Shown in pieces: positions 4,993-5,736 of a stretch of 5,736 nt of DNA. The position numbers and the translations under genes are program-made. The notes under the pieces were generated by a model. That model did not search any database. It saw only the letters and a list, made by a program, of their open reading frames with translations, and had not been told where the DNA came from. The DNA comes from an uncultured Bacillus sp. (GTDB lineage: Bacteria > Bacillota > Bacilli > Bacillales > DSM-1321): the NCBI GenBank assembly GCA_934215995.1, contig CAKQBC010000172.1, positions 1 through 5,736 on the forward strand, in the 5' to 3' direction. How positions within the stretch are numbered: the first letter of the stretch is position 1; the number at the start of each line of letters is the position of its first letter.

Positions 4993-5736
4993 TTACAGGT
5001 TGATGCGATGAAGCTTCGTGATATCTTCAAGAGTAAGCAAAAGCTTGCATATGTCATCGGAAAGCGGTTTGTCGAAGGACATTACCATGATCGCTTCCCC
5101 GCCCGCTTGTTTACGGCCAACTTGCATGGTTGCGATATTTATGCCGTTTTCACCAAGCAGCATGCCGACACGGCCGATGACGCCGGGTTTGTCGGTGTGG
5201 CGGATATACAATAAATTTCCGGCAGGGACAAAATCTATTGCAAAATTATTAAGGCTGACGATCCGTGGACCGTAGTGTTCAATATAAGTTCCTTTGACCT
5301 CAAGCTGAGTATTGTCGCCTTTTACGGTAACGCTGATCGAATTTGTATAGCCGGATGTGTTTTGGGAAATTTTCTCTCCGACTGTAATCCCTCTCTCTTT
5401 TGCGACAAGCATGGCGTTCACTTCGTTTACCGGATGATCTATTCTTGATTTGAAGAAGCCGGATAAGAGGCTTTTCGTCAATATACTGCTGTCGAATTCA
5501 AGGACAGTGCCCGCGTACGTCACAGATATCTCGTGTACGCCTTCCTTCATACATTGTGAAGAGATTTTCCCGATTTGTTTAACCAGCCCGTGGAAAGGCT
5601 GAATCCGTTCGAATACCTCTTTAGATATGGCCGGGAGGTTAATAGAATTAGAGACCGGATTGCCATTCAAGTATGTTAGGACTTCCTGTGCGACCTGTGT
5701 CGCAACATTCAACTGGGCTTCCTTCGTGGATGCACC
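4993..5736 (-). CDS. serA: SerA, D-3-phosphoglycerate dehydrogenase (C-terminal half; start outside window)
   Basis: Cytosolic enzyme that oxidises 3-phosphoglycerate to 3-phosphohydroxypyruvate with NAD+, the first step of L-serine synthesis. The last 247 of about 525 residues are visible. The window edge cuts the gene at GASTKEAQ, near the end of the catalytic core, so the NAD-binding and active-site residues lie outside. The intervening allosteric substrate-binding (ASB) domain follows (~35-170 of the fragment), then a C-terminal ACT domain (~175-247) opening LLYIRHTDKPGVIGRVGMLL and continuing with NIATMQVGR, the type of domain that binds L-serine for feedback inhibition. The frame is open through 5736, so the TTG at 5712 is an internal Leu and not a start. 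The gene converges on the small ORF, and no minus-strand terminator of its own is seen after the TAA. Confidence 0.95.
   Translation of the reverse strand, partial: GASTKEAQLNVATQVAQEVLTYLNGNPVSNSINLPAISKEVFERIQPFHGLVKQIGKISSQCMKEGVHEISVTYAGTVLEFDSSILTKSLLSGFFKSRIDHPVNEVNAMLVAKERGITVGEKISQNTSGYTNSISVTVKGDNTQLEVKGTYIEHYGPRIVSLNNFAIDFVPAGNLLYIRHTDKPGVIGRVGMLLGENGINIATMQVGRKQAGGEAIMVMSFDKPLSDDICKLLLTLEDITKLHRINL

Noticed and set aside
4954..5275. Short plus-strand open frames opposite serA
   Set aside because: They overlap the strongly conserved ACT domain coding region of serA and lack a convincing ribosome binding site.

Overview
The window looks like the chromosome of a low-to-moderate GC Gram-positive bacterium of the family Bacillaceae. 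The order resD-resE-sigX-rsiX followed by a convergent serA is, as I recall it, the arrangement in Bacillus subtilis. The proteins resemble the B. subtilis family members but are clearly diverged from them. Species cannot be given from this sequence. No mobile element, phage gene, CRISPR array, tRNA or rRNA was found.

Layout: (1) 1-600, plus strand, the 3' part of resD, whose start lies outside the window. (2) 600-2369, the complete sensor kinase gene resE, overlapping resD by one base. (3) 2370-2852, a 483-bp gap holding the resDE terminator (2470-2497), about 300 bp of unassigned DNA with a possible hairpin and a 17-nt imperfect direct repeat, and then a clear SigX-type ECF promoter (2799-2824). 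(4) 2853-3404, sigX. (5) 3376-4626, rsiX, overlapping sigX by 29 bp. (6) 4752-4961, a 69-codon gene for a small one-helix membrane peptide with a strong ribosome binding site. (7) A very strong intrinsic terminator at 4899-4945, which lies inside the small ORF before its stop codon. (8) 4993-5736, minus strand, the 3' half of serA.

How the genes work together: ResE and ResD form a two-component system that in Bacillus governs aerobic/anaerobic respiration genes. SigX is an extracytoplasmic-function sigma factor held inactive by its membrane anti-sigma factor RsiX. The promoter before sigX matches the sigma's own recognition sequence, so the unit should be autoregulated. No terminator is visible between rsiX and the small ORF, so the small ORF may be a third gene of the SigX operon. 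SerA begins serine synthesis and has no visible functional link to the others.

The most unusual feature is the end of the small ORF: transcripts that stop at the hairpin would carry no in-frame stop codon. This arrangement is known from tmRNA-controlled ribosome-rescue genes, but the peptide itself does not look like a rescue factor. Other points are an atypical G1 box in ResE (NTGPAI instead of DxGxGI), tandem GerMN-like domains in RsiX, and the repeats upstream of sigX.
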